A stretch of DNA of 64,000 bases from AP-16 sp046727735. GTDB lineage: Bacteria > Pseudomonadota > Alphaproteobacteria > Rhizobiales > Xanthobacteraceae. The stretch covers positions 1 through 64,000 of the forward strand of contig JBKPDF010000014.1 in assembly GCA_046727735.1 (NCBI GenBank), in the 5' to 3' direction. Made by a program: the position numbers and the translations under genes. Positions 27,471 to 36,305 of the stretch are shown piece after piece (the stretch's first letter is position 1; each line of letters begins with the position of its first letter). The notes beneath the pieces were generated by a model. It made no database searches. It was not told the origin of the DNA and worked only from the letters and a program-made list of their open reading frames with translations.

Positions 27471-28100
27471 CTACTTCAGCGGCGAGAACGGCGCCGGCAG
27501 ATAGATGTCGGTTTGCTGGGTCAGCAGCCGCTCCGGCCCGCCGGGCGGCGGCCAGATTTTCTTCTCCACGGCTTCCTTGCGGATGCGTTGGCGCTCCTCG
27601 AGGCTGGCATAAGGCCAGATGTGCATGAACCGCGGGGTCGTTCCGGTGACCGAGTACAGGGCTGCCGTGACCCGCGAGAGCTTCATGCGTTCGGGAATCG
27701 ATTTGCGCCAGGCTTCGCGCGTGCCCGCCAGTCCACCCGGTTTGAGCAGATAGGTTCGCACTTCGTAGACCGGACCGTAGCTGCCCGGCTTCATCGGCTC
27801 GATGAAGTCAAACGCAAGGTAGGTATCGCTCTCGGCTGCGGTCAGGAGCTCGCCGATGCCGTACCGGTCCTCGCGATCGGCGAGCGCCGTGCGGTCGGCG
27901 CCGAGGCTCGCCTCGTCCGCATAGCCGCGGATGATCAGCACCCGGTTGAGCGCGCCGATCTCCGTATACCAACAGGCGAGGAGCTCGCCCCGGCCCTTGT
28001 TGGCCATGATCCACTCGTTGAGCAGCGGCAGCGTTTTGGGCGTGCCTGCCGGTCGGATGCCGAGAATCGTCACGTCGTAGAGCATGTTGTTCGCCGCCAT
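27471..28100 (-). CDS. NIPSNAP family protein
   Basis: 209 residues with two ferredoxin-like dimeric alpha/beta repeats. The C-terminal half has the NIPSNAP signature 'GPVYEVRTYLLKPGGL' and 'FMHIWPYASLEERQRIRKEA'. The ATG at 28100 is chosen over the 28487 start because the upstream part is low-complexity and GGAGG lies 12 bases before it. Function of bacterial NIPSNAPs is unclear. It often sits near transporters in catabolic regions, as here. Confidence 0.82.
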   Translation of the reverse strand: MAANNMLYDVTILGIRPAGTPKTLPLLNEWIMANKGRGELLACWYTEIGALNRVLIIRGYADEASLGADRTALADREDRYGIGELLTAAESDTYLAFDFIEPMKPGSYGPVYEVRTYLLKPGGLAGTREAWRKSIPERMKLSRVTAALYSVTGTTPRFMHIWPYASLEERQRIRKEAVEKKIWPPPGGPERLLTQQTDIYLPAPFSPLK

Positions 28101-28239
28101 GGAGTGCTTTAGCCTCCGCGAGCTTAGCGGCTGGGTTTGCCGGCGCGCAACCTCACGCACATGCGCACGAGCCGCGCGGCGAACATGCAAGAGCACGCGC
28201 CCGGACGGGCTGCGGCCGGACTGCAAGGGAGGGAAAGCA

Positions 28240-29490
28240 ATGCTGGGAAGTCTGCGGCGGGCGAGCGCCGTCGCCGGGATGCTAGCGGCCTTGATCGCCG
28301 GCGCGCCGGGACCGGCAGTGGCTGCGGACAGCGTGCGGATCGGCATCCTGTGGCCGCTCACCGGCAACGCCGCTGCCGCCGGCCAAGCTTCCAAGGTCGC
28401 GGCCGACATCGTCAACAACGCGCATCCCGAGCTCGCGAATTTGCCGCTTGCGGCCACTGCGGGCCTGCCGGGGCTCGGCGGCGCCAAGCTCGAGCTCGTC
28501 TTCGCCGATCACCAGGGCAATCCGTCGGTCGCGCAGCAGCAGGCGCTCCGCCTGATCAACGACGAGCGGGTCCACGTGCTGTTCGGTGCGTACCAGTCCT
28601 CCTGCAGCCTGACCGCCACCGCGGTTGCCGAGCGCTACGGCGTTCCGTTCATGGTCGGCGAATCGGCGGCGCTCAACATCACCGGCCGCGGCTTCAAATG
28701 GACGTTCCGCGGCACGCCGATCGCCAGCGACTACGCCGCGACCTACATGCGCTTCTTCGAAGACATGAAGAGGGAGGGCAAGAGGATCGACGCGATCGCC
28801 GTCGTCAACGAGAACACCGACTACGGCACCTCGGTCGCCGACGAAATCGAGGCCGCCGCCCGCAAGGCCAATATCCCGGTCACCCAACGCATCCCGTACA
28901 GCGCCAATTCCGCCGACGTCTCCGCCCAGGTGCTCCAGCTCAAGGAGCGCAAGCCGGACGTCGTGATCTTCATCAGCTACACGTCGGACTCGATCCTCTA
29001 CGTCAAGACCATGAAAAACCTCGATTACCTGCCGCCGATGGTGATCGGCGACGACACCGGCTTTTCCGATCCTTCGTTCATCGCCGCGATCGCCGACGTC
29101 GCGCAAGGCGCGATGAACCGCAGCGCCTGGGACATCGGCAAGCCCGGCAGCACGACATACAAGATCAATGAAATGTACAAGGCCAAGACCGGCCGCGATC
29201 TCGACGACACCAGCGCGCGCAACATGCAGAGCTTCTTCGCGCTCGTCGAGGCGATCGACCGCGCCGGCTCGACCGAGCCGGAGAAGATCCAGCGGGCCCT
29301 GCAGGAGACGGATCTGAAGCCCGAGCAGCTGATGATGGGCTACCGCGGCGTGAAGTTCGATGCGAGCGGCCAGAACGTGCTGGCCTCGACCTATCTCATC
29401 CAGCTCAAGGGCAAGGCCTACCAGCTGGTCTGGCCGCAGGCGGTGGCGGCGAGCAAGCTCGAATGGCCGATGAAAGGCTGGAAACCGTAG
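28240..29490 (+). CDS. ABC transporter substrate-binding protein, branched-chain amino acid (LivK) type
   Basis: 416 residues. The signal peptide ends at 'GPAVAA'. The type I periplasmic-binding fold is seen from 'VRIGILWPLTGNAAAAGQ', 'HVLFGAYQSSCSLTATAVA' and 'DAIAVVNENTDYGTSVADE'. GGGAGGG 7 bases before the ATG at 28240. No LivH/M/G/F genes are adjacent, since the next genes are a peptide-type system. It is either an orphan binding protein or works with permeases elsewhere. Ligand unknown. Confidence 0.88.
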   Translation: MLGSLRRASAVAGMLAALIAGAPGPAVAADSVRIGILWPLTGNAAAAGQASKVAADIVNNAHPELANLPLAATAGLPGLGGAKLELVFADHQGNPSVAQQQALRLINDERVHVLFGAYQSSCSLTATAVAERYGVPFMVGESAALNITGRGFKWTFRGTPIASDYAATYMRFFEDMKREGKRIDAIAVVNENTDYGTSVADEIEAAARKANIPVTQRIPYSANSADVSAQVLQLKERKPDVVIFISYTSDSILYVKTMKNLDYLPPMVIGDDTGFSDPSFIAAIADVAQGAMNRSAWDIGKPGSTTYKINEMYKAKTGRDLDDTSARNMQSFFALVEAIDRAGSTEPEKIQRALQETDLKPEQLMMGYRGVKFDASGQNVLASTYLIQLKGKAYQLVWPQAVAASKLEWPMKGWKP

Positions 29491-29669
29491 CGCGCGCCCG
29501 TCGCGGCGCGGCGCCGCGGCATCGAGCTTGCGCGGGCAGTCGCTGCGGACGGCCGGATATGCTAGCGTGGCGGCAATCGTCGGGAGGGACCAGGATCGCC
29601 GGCAGCCTGGGAGGCAAGCGCCGGCGCACAAGAAAAGACGCCGCGCACCCGGCGCAGAGGGAGGAAGGC

Positions 29670-31274
29670 ATGGAGGGGTCGCTTCGCCCGCCGGCGGCGG
29701 TCGCCGCATTGCTCGCCGCCGCGCTGATCGCGGCCCCCGCTGCGGCGGGAGGCCCGAAATACGGCGGCATCTGGAAGGTCTATCACCGCGACAGCCCGCC
29801 GAGCGCCTCGATCCACGAGGAGGCGACGAACTCGACGGTGGCGCCGTTCATGCCGGTGATGAACAACCTCGTCATCTACAAGCAGGACGTGCCGCAGAAC
29901 ACCATGGATTCCATCGTGCCGGATCTGGCGACGAGCTGGTCCTGGAACGAGGATCACACCGAGCTCACGTTCAAGCTGCGCGAAGGGGTGAAATGGCACG
30001 ACGGCAAGCCGTTCACCGCCAAGGACGTGCAGTGCACGTTCGACATGCTGCGCGGCGTCTCGACCGCCAAATTGCGCAAGAACCCGCGGCAGAACTGGTA
30101 CGATAACGTCAAGGAGATCGCGACGAGCGGCGATTACGAGGTGAGCTTCCGGCTCAAGCGGCCGCAGCCCTCGTTGTTGGCGCTGGTGGCCTCGGGTTAT
30201 TCGCCGGTCTATCCGTGCCATGTTTCCCCCGCCGAGATGCGCACCCATCCGATCGGCACCGGCCCGTTCAAGTTCGTGGAGTTCAAGGCCAACGAGTCGG
30301 TCAAGCTGACCCGAAACACGGATTACTGGAAAAAGGATCGCCCGTATCTCGATGGGATCGAGTGGACGGTCGTCACCAACCGCTCGACCGCGATCCTGGC
30401 GTTCATCGCCGGCGAGTTCGACATGACGTTCCCGACCGACGTGTCGATCCCGCTGCTCAAGGACGTGAAGTCGCAGGCCCGGCACGCGGTCTGCGAGCTG
30501 GCGCCGACCAACGTCAACATCAATCTGATCGTCAACCGCGACGTTGCGCCGTTCGACAATGCCGAGCTCAGGCGCGCGATGGCGCTCGCCATCGACCGCA
30601 AAGCGTTCGTCGACATCCTCTACGAGGGCAACGCGGATATCGGCGGCTCGATGCTGCCGCAGCCGACCGGCGTCTGGGGCATGCCGCCGGAAATGCTCGG
30701 CACCATTCCCGGCTATGGGCCCGACGTGCAGAAGAACCGCGCCGACGCGCGCGACGTCATGGCAAAGCTCGGCTACGGGCCCGACAAGCGGCTGAAGGTC
30801 AAGGTCTCGACCCGCAACATCCCGATCTACCGCGATCCCGCGGTGATCCTCATCGATCAGCTCAAGGACATCTACATCGACGGCGAGCTCGAAGTGGTGG
30901 AGACGAGCCTCTGGCACGCCAAGGTCGGGCGCAAGGACTACACGGTCGGGCTCAACCTCACCGGCAACGCCGTCGACGATCCGGATCAGAATTTTTACGA
31001 GAACTACGCCTGCGGATCGGAGCGAAATTACACCAACTATTGCAACAAGGAGCTGGAGAAGCTGTTCGATCGGCAGTCGATGGAAATCGACATGGAGAAA
31101 CGCAAGAAGCTCGTCTGGGACATCGACAAGAAACTGCAGGAGGACATGGCGCGCCCGATCGTCCTCCACTGGCGGGCCGCGACCTGCTGGCAGCCCTACG
31201 TCCATGGCCTGACCGTGATGGTCAACAGCTCCTACAACGGCTACCGCTACGAGGACGTGTGGCTGGAAAAGTGA
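29670..31274 (+). CDS. ABC transporter substrate-binding protein, family 5 (peptide/DppA type), copy 1
   Basis: 534 residues. Signal peptide 'LLAAALIAAPAAAGG'. Family 5 landmarks: 'TFKLREGVKWHDGKPFTAKD', 'SPAEMRTHPIGTGPFKFVE', 'DNAELRRAMALAIDRKAF' and 'LEKLFDRQSMEIDMEKRKK'. GGGAGG 5 bases before the ATG at 29670. It is closely similar along its whole length to the protein at 31488-33083, a tandem duplication. First gene of a dipeptide-type ABC operon. Confidence 0.92.
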   Translation: MEGSLRPPAAVAALLAAALIAAPAAAGGPKYGGIWKVYHRDSPPSASIHEEATNSTVAPFMPVMNNLVIYKQDVPQNTMDSIVPDLATSWSWNEDHTELTFKLREGVKWHDGKPFTAKDVQCTFDMLRGVSTAKLRKNPRQNWYDNVKEIATSGDYEVSFRLKRPQPSLLALVASGYSPVYPCHVSPAEMRTHPIGTGPFKFVEFKANESVKLTRNTDYWKKDRPYLDGIEWTVVTNRSTAILAFIAGEFDMTFPTDVSIPLLKDVKSQARHAVCELAPTNVNINLIVNRDVAPFDNAELRRAMALAIDRKAFVDILYEGNADIGGSMLPQPTGVWGMPPEMLGTIPGYGPDVQKNRADARDVMAKLGYGPDKRLKVKVSTRNIPIYRDPAVILIDQLKDIYIDGELEVVETSLWHAKVGRKDYTVGLNLTGNAVDDPDQNFYENYACGSERNYTNYCNKELEKLFDRQSMEIDMEKRKKLVWDIDKKLQEDMARPIVLHWRAATCWQPYVHGLTVMVNSSYNGYRYEDVWLEK

Positions 31275-31314
31275 TCGCGGAAATGACGACCGGCAATTTG
31301 CAATCGAGCGGCGC

Positions 31315-31441
31315 CGCAAGCTCCACCTCTCCCCGTTGGGGAGAGGTCGGTCCTCGCGTTCGGGCGAGGACCGAGTGAGGGGGTCACGATGGTTCCGATC
31401 CCCCTCACCCCATCCCTCTCCCCAAAATGGGGAGAGGGAGC
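31315..31441. repeat. 'ctccccgttggggag' palindrome between the two binding-protein genes
   Basis: Inverted-repeat element of the 'ctctcccc/ggggagag' family with the spacer 'cctcgcgttcgggcgagg', followed by 'ccctctccccaaaatggggagaggg' (31416-31440). It lies in the 213-base gap between the tandem genes. Confidence 0.75.
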
Positions 31442-31487
31442 AGTATGCGGCACGCTCACTGAAAACAAACAGCACCGGAGGATGGGA

Positions 31488-33083
31488 ATGAATCGGAGCT
31501 TTCGGTGGGTAGCGGCTGCGTGCGCACTGCTGCTCGTGGCGGCGCCCGGCTTCGCCGGCGAGCCCAAGCGCGGCGGCATCTGGCAGATCTATCACCGCGA
31601 CAGCCCGGCGAGCGCCTCGATCCACGAGGAGGCGACCTATTCGACCAACATTCCGTTCATGCCGGTGATGAACAACCTCGTCATCTACAAGCAGAACGAG
31701 CCGCGCAACAGCTTCGAGACGATCGTTCCCGAGCTCGCGACCGGCTGGACCTGGGAAAAGGACGGCACCGAGCTGACGTTCAAGCTGCGCGAAGGGGTGA
31801 AATGGCACGACGGCAAGCCGTTCACGGCGCAGGACGTGAAGTGCACGTTCGAGATGCTGATGGGCAAATCGGCCCAGAAGTTCCGCAAGAACCCCCGGCA
31901 GAACTGGTACGAGAACGTCACCGAGGCGACGACCAGCGGAGACTACGAGGCGACGGTGCATCTCAAGCGCCGGCAACCCGCGCTCCTGGCATTGCTTGCC
32001 TCCGGTTATTCGCCGATCTATCCGTGTCACGTCTCGCCGGCGCAGATGCGCACGCATCCGATCGGCACCGGGCCGTTCAAATTCGTGGAATTCAAGCCCA
32101 ACGAATCCATCAAGCTGACGAGGAACCCGGATTACTGGAAGAAGGATCGGCCGTATCTCGACGGCATCGAGTTCACCATCATCACCAACCGCTCGACCGC
32201 GATCCTGGCGTTCATCGCCGGAAAATTCGACATGACGTTTCCGACCGAAGTGACGATCCCGCTGCTCAAAGACGTGCAATCCCAGGCGCCGCAGGCGATC
32301 TGCGAGCTCGTGCCGATCAATGTCAGCACCAACCTCATCGTCAATCGCGAGGCGCCGCCGTTCGACAATGCCGAGCTGCGGCGCGCGATGGCGCTCGCGC
32401 TCGACCGCAAGGCGTTCGTCGACATCCTGTCCGAGGGCAAGAACGACATCGGCGGCTCGATGCTGCCGCCGCCCGCTGGCATCTGGGGCATGCCGCCGGA
32501 AATTCTCAAGACCATCCCGGGTTACGGCCCCGACGTACAAAAGAACCGCGCCGACGCCCGCGCCATCATGGAGAAGCTCGCCTACGGGCCCGACAAGCGG
32601 CTCAAGATCAAGGTTTCGACCCGCAACATTCCGGTCTACCGCGATCCGGCCGTGATCCTCATCGATCAGCTCAAGGAGATCTACATCGACGGCGAGCTCG
32701 ATCAGGTCGAGACCAGCAATTGGTTCTCGAAAGTCGCGCGCAAGGACTACACGGTCGGCTTCAACCTCACGGGCAATTCCGTCGACGATCCCGACCAGAA
32801 TTTCTACGAGAACTACGCCTGCGGATCCGAGCGCAATTACACGCAATACTGCAACAAGGACCTCGAGAAGCTGTTCGACCAGCAGTCGACGGAGACCGAT
32901 ATCGAGAAGCGCAAGCAGCTCGTCTGGGAGATCGACAAGAAGCTGCAGGAAGACGTGGCGCGGCCGATCATCTTCCACTCGCGGCAGGCGACCTGCTGGC
33001 AGCCCTACGTCAAGGGCGTGACCGTGATGGTCAACAGCTCCTACAACGGCTACCGCTACGAGGACGTATGGCTGGAAAAGTGA
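31488..33083 (+). CDS. ABC transporter substrate-binding protein, family 5 (peptide/DppA type), copy 2
   Basis: 531 residues. Signal peptide 'ACALLLVAAPGFAG'. Nearly every landmark of copy 1 is present ('TFKLREGVKWHDGKPFTAQD', 'SPAQMRTHPIGTGPFKFVE', 'VMVNSSYNGYRYEDVWLEK'). The differences cluster in the middle: 'VSTNLIVNREAPP' against 'VNINLIVNRDVAP', and 'NWFSKVARKDYTVGF' against 'LWHAKVGRKDYTVGL'. The two may therefore bind related ligands and share one permease. The start is 31488 (GGAGG then 6 bases); ATG 31482 is too close to the ribosome site. Confidence 0.92.
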   Translation: MNRSFRWVAAACALLLVAAPGFAGEPKRGGIWQIYHRDSPASASIHEEATYSTNIPFMPVMNNLVIYKQNEPRNSFETIVPELATGWTWEKDGTELTFKLREGVKWHDGKPFTAQDVKCTFEMLMGKSAQKFRKNPRQNWYENVTEATTSGDYEATVHLKRRQPALLALLASGYSPIYPCHVSPAQMRTHPIGTGPFKFVEFKPNESIKLTRNPDYWKKDRPYLDGIEFTIITNRSTAILAFIAGKFDMTFPTEVTIPLLKDVQSQAPQAICELVPINVSTNLIVNREAPPFDNAELRRAMALALDRKAFVDILSEGKNDIGGSMLPPPAGIWGMPPEILKTIPGYGPDVQKNRADARAIMEKLAYGPDKRLKIKVSTRNIPVYRDPAVILIDQLKEIYIDGELDQVETSNWFSKVARKDYTVGFNLTGNSVDDPDQNFYENYACGSERNYTQYCNKDLEKLFDQQSTETDIEKRKQLVWEIDKKLQEDVARPIIFHSRQATCWQPYVKGVTVMVNSSYNGYRYEDVWLEK

Positions 33084-33124
33084 GATGACCGGACCGACCG
33101 GCATTCAGGCGAGTCCGAGCCACA

Positions 33125-33262
33125 TCCGCCTCCCTCCCCCCCTGAGGGGGAGGGATAGGGAGGGGGGTATTTGCTGGCCCCGGTGGATCCTGGACCCCCC
33201 TCCAGGATTGCGCGCAGGGCGCACAATCCGACCTCCCCCTCAAGGAGGGAGGTGGTCGGAGC
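33125..33262. repeat. 'cctccccc...gggggagg' palindrome before the permease genes
   Basis: Inverted repeat 'cctccctccccccctgagggggagggataggg' with the partner 'gacctccccctcaaggagggaggtgg'. It fills most of the 207 bases between the second binding protein and the TTG start of the permease. It would form a stable RNA structure in the operon message. Confidence 0.65.
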
Positions 33263-33290
33263 AAGTTGCACCGCACGAGGGAGCAAGGCC

Positions 33291-34238
33291 TTGCTAGCCT
33301 ATCTGGTGCGGCGCTTCGCGCTGATGCTCCTGACGCTGTTCGGGATCTCGGTGATCATTTTCGTGCTGCTCCGCTTGGTTCCCGGCAACATCGCCGACAT
33401 TCTGTTCGACTCGGCCGGCCTCATCAATCCGGCCGAGAAGGCGCAGATCGAGCGCGAGCTCGGCCTCGACAAGCCGATCCCGGTGCAATACGCGGCGTGG
33501 ATCGGCGGCCTCATGCACGGCGATCTCGGCTATTCCTACGTGTCGGAACGGCCGGCGCTCGACGAGATCCTGCCGCGGATTCCCATCACGGCGAAGCTCG
33601 CCGCGCTCGCGCTCGCGTTCTCGATCCTGCTCGGCGTGCCGTTCGGGGTCATCAGCGCGGTCAAGCAGAACACCTCGCTCGACTACGTGCTGCGTGTCCT
33701 GAGCTTGAGCGGGCTGTCGATGCCGGCGTTCTGGCTCGGGCTGCTGATCCTGATGTGGTTCGTCGCCCAGTTCGGCTCGATCCCGATCTATAGCGCGGCG
33801 CCGAAGAGTTTTTGGGACGAGCTGGTGATGTTCGCGGTCCCGGCCGCCGCGGTGGGCTTCCGCAGCTCGGCGCTGATCATGCGGCTCACGCGGTCCTCGA
33901 TGCTCGAAGTGCTGCGCCAGGATTACATCCGCACCGCCCGCGCCAAGGGCGCCTCCGATGCTTCGGTCAACTATCACCACACGCTGCGCAACGCGATCCT
34001 GCCGGTCGTCACCGTGATCGGCATCGAGGCGGCGTTCCTGGTCGGGGGCCTGATCGTCACCGAGACGGTGTTCAATATTCCGGGCGTGGCGCGGTTCTTG
34101 GTCGAGGCGATCCGCTGGCGCGATTATCCGATCGTGCAGAATCTGGTGATGTTCATCGCCATCATCGTCGTCTTGACGAACTTCCTGGTCGACCTGTTGT
34201 ACGCCGCGCTCGACCCCCGCATCAAATACGCGGAGTGA
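33291..34238 (+). CDS. Peptide-type ABC transporter permease (DppB/OppB type)
   Basis: 315 residues with TTG start at 33291: GAGGGAG precedes it and the protein then begins 'LAYLVRRFALMLLTLFGISV', the usual DppB N-terminus. Six spans. The EAA loop is 'DYIRTARAKGASDASVNYHH' and the motif 'ETVFNIPGVARFLVEAI' is conserved. It pairs with the DppC-type permease at 34384. Confidence 0.92.
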   Translation: MLAYLVRRFALMLLTLFGISVIIFVLLRLVPGNIADILFDSAGLINPAEKAQIERELGLDKPIPVQYAAWIGGLMHGDLGYSYVSERPALDEILPRIPITAKLAALALAFSILLGVPFGVISAVKQNTSLDYVLRVLSLSGLSMPAFWLGLLILMWFVAQFGSIPIYSAAPKSFWDELVMFAVPAAAVGFRSSALIMRLTRSSMLEVLRQDYIRTARAKGASDASVNYHHTLRNAILPVVTVIGIEAAFLVGGLIVTETVFNIPGVARFLVEAIRWRDYPIVQNLVMFIAIIVVLTNFLVDLLYAALDPRIKYAE

Positions 34239-34257
34239 GGATGACGAATACGCGCAC

Positions 34258-34376
34258 GCATCTCCGCTTCGTCATTGCCGGGCTTGACCCGGCAATCCAT
34301 GCGACCGCGCGGTTCATTCAGGGGGCCGCATGGATGCGCGGGTCGAGCCCGCGCATGACGAGTTCGTTTTTGGGGA
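34258..34376. repeat. 'gccgggcttgacccggc' palindrome
   Basis: Two inverted elements, 'tcattgccgggcttgacccggcaatccatgc' and 'ggatgcgcgggtcgagcccgcgcatgacga', lie between the two permease genes. A half copy of the first is at 50138-50175. Non-coding, common rhizobial type. Confidence 0.75.
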
Positions 34377-34383
34377 GCGTGTG

Positions 34384-35274
34384 ATGTCGATCGAATTCGA
34401 CGCCCAGCTTGCCAGCGCGCGGCCGAGACTGCGGCGGCCCGCAGGCCGAGTTCGCCAATTCTTCTATCGGCATCCGCTCGGCGCGGTCGGCGCGGTCATC
34501 ATGGCGCTGTTCGTGTTCGCGGCGCTGTTCGCGCCGTTGATCACCGCCTATGACCCGCTGACCACGGATTCCGCGCTCTCCCTGGCGCGGCCGAGCGCGG
34601 CGCATTGGCTCGGCTGCGATTTCATGGGCCGCGATGTCTACAGCCGCATCGCCTACGGCGCGCGCATCTCGCTCGCGGTCGGCATCGGCTCGACGCTGCT
34701 CGGCTCGGCACTCGGCATCCTCGTCGGGCTGCCATCCGGCTATCTCGGCGGCTGGGTCGATCTCCTCGCGCAGCGGCTGGTCGACATCCTACAGGCGCTC
34801 CCCCTGCTGGTGCTGGCGCTGGTGATGGCGGCTTCGCTCGGCCCTTCGCTCGAGAACGTGATCATCGCCATCGCCATTCCGCTGATTCCGTACGTCGCCC
34901 GCGTGGTGCGCTCGAACACGCTGGTGCTGCGCGAGCTGCCCTTCGTGGAAGCCGCCAAGGCGGTCGGCATGAGCGAGCTGCGCATCGCGATCAAGCACGT
35001 GCTGCCGAACACGCTGGCGCCGCTGATCGTGCTCGCGACCGCGCAGCTCGGCTCGGCGATCCTGGTCGAAGCCTCGCTGTCGTTCCTCGGGCTGGGCATC
35101 CCGGAACCCCATCCGTCGTGGGGGCGGATGCTGTCGGAATCCGCCGCCGAATACGTGCGCACCGCGCCGTGGCTCGTCATCTTCCCCGGCGTTGCCATCA
35201 GCCTCGTGGTGTTCGGCACCAATCTGCTGGGAGATGCGCTGCGCGATCTGCTGGACCCGAGGCTTCGCCATTGA
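34384..35274 (+). CDS. Peptide-type ABC transporter permease (DppC/OppC type)
   Basis: 296 residues, six spans. 'FFYRHPLGAVGAVIMALFVF' is the first span; 'AHWLGCDFMGRDVYSRIAYG' and the EAA loop 'PFVEAAKAVGMSELRIAIKH' are typical of DppC. 'SLSFLGLGIPEPHPSWGRML' is also present. GGGGAGCGTG directly before the ATG at 34384. Its stop overlaps the next start by one base (TGATG). Confidence 0.93.
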   Translation: MSIEFDAQLASARPRLRRPAGRVRQFFYRHPLGAVGAVIMALFVFAALFAPLITAYDPLTTDSALSLARPSAAHWLGCDFMGRDVYSRIAYGARISLAVGIGSTLLGSALGILVGLPSGYLGGWVDLLAQRLVDILQALPLLVLALVMAASLGPSLENVIIAIAIPLIPYVARVVRSNTLVLRELPFVEAAKAVGMSELRIAIKHVLPNTLAPLIVLATAQLGSAILVEASLSFLGLGIPEPHPSWGRMLSESAAEYVRTAPWLVIFPGVAISLVVFGTNLLGDALRDLLDPRLRH

Positions 35275-36305
35275 TGGAAGCCCAGCCGACGCGGTCGCGG
35301 CCCGCCGGCACGGCGCCGGTGCTCGAAGTTGAGGGGCTGACCACGGTGTTCTCGGTCGGCGAGCGCACCCTGAACGCCATCGACCACGTGTCGTTCTGGG
35401 TCCACCCGCGCGAGACGCTGGCGATCGTCGGCGAATCCGGTTGCGGCAAGAGCACGACCGCGCTTTCGATCATGCGCCTCGTTCCCGATCCGCCGGGCAA
35501 GATCGTTTCCGGCGCGGTGCGGCTCGGGGGCCGGGACCTGCTCGCGCTCGACGAAGGCGAGATGCGCGAGGTGCGCGGCAACGACATCTCGATGGTCTTC
35601 CAGGAGCCGCTGACCTCGCTCAACCCGGTGCTCACCGTCGGCAGCCAGATCGCCGAGGCAATCGAGCTGCACCAGCAGCTCGCTAAATCCGCCGCCCTGG
35701 AGAAGGCGGTGACCATGCTGTCGCTGGTGAAAATCCCGGAACCCGTGCAGCGCGCCAAGGAATATCCGCACCAGATGTCGGGCGGGATGCGCCAGCGCGC
35801 GATGATCGCCATGGCGCTTGCCTGCAATCCGAAGGTGCTGATCGCGGACGAGCCGACCAGCGCCCTCGACGTCACGATCCAGGCGCAGATTCTCGACCTG
35901 ATGCTCTCGCTGCAGCAGGAGCTCGGCACCGCCATCATCCTCATCACCCACGACCTCGGCGTGGTTGCCGAGACCGCGCAGCGGGTGATCGTGATGTATG
36001 CCGGCCGCAAGGTCGAGGAGGCCGACGTCGAAGCGCTGTTCGACCGGCCGCTGCATCCTTATACCCACGGGCTGCTCGCCTCGATTCCGCGGCTCACCAT
36101 CCTGACCGGCGAAGCGCGCGAGCGGCTGCGCGAGATTCCCGGCATGGTGGCCTCGCTCGCCGATCTGCCGCCGGGCTGCGTGTTCGCCCCGCGCTGTCCC
36201 TTCGCCGATTCGCGCTGCCGCGCCGAGTATCCGCCCTACGAGGAGAAAGCGTCGGGGCATTGGGCGGCCTGCTGGCACTCCGACAGGCTGAGCGCCGCGA
36301 CATGA
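35274..36305 (+). CDS. Peptide-type ABC transporter ATPase (DppD/OppD type)
   Basis: 343 residues. Walker A 'GESGCGKSTTA', signature 'QMSGGMRQRAMIAMAL', Walker B 'PKVLIADEPTSALDVT', switch His in 'ILITHDLGVV'. The C-terminal oligopeptide domain has four Cys ('GCVFAPRCPFADSRCRAEYP'), as in DppD with its iron-sulfur or metal site. Energises the permease pair. Start overlaps the dppC-type stop by one base; its own stop overlaps the next start by four. Confidence 0.95.
   Translation: MEAQPTRSRPAGTAPVLEVEGLTTVFSVGERTLNAIDHVSFWVHPRETLAIVGESGCGKSTTALSIMRLVPDPPGKIVSGAVRLGGRDLLALDEGEMREVRGNDISMVFQEPLTSLNPVLTVGSQIAEAIELHQQLAKSAALEKAVTMLSLVKIPEPVQRAKEYPHQMSGGMRQRAMIAMALACNPKVLIADEPTSALDVTIQAQILDLMLSLQQELGTAIILITHDLGVVAETAQRVIVMYAGRKVEEADVEALFDRPLHPYTHGLLASIPRLTILTGEARERLREIPGMVASLADLPPGCVFAPRCPFADSRCRAEYPPYEEKASGHWAACWHSDRLSAAT

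Noticed and set aside
29562..33104. 1180-codon open frame on the minus strand
   Set aside because: Antisense shadow of the two tandem binding-protein genes; both strands of their GC-rich codons stay open. The plus-strand proteins have clear family motifs and ribosome sites.
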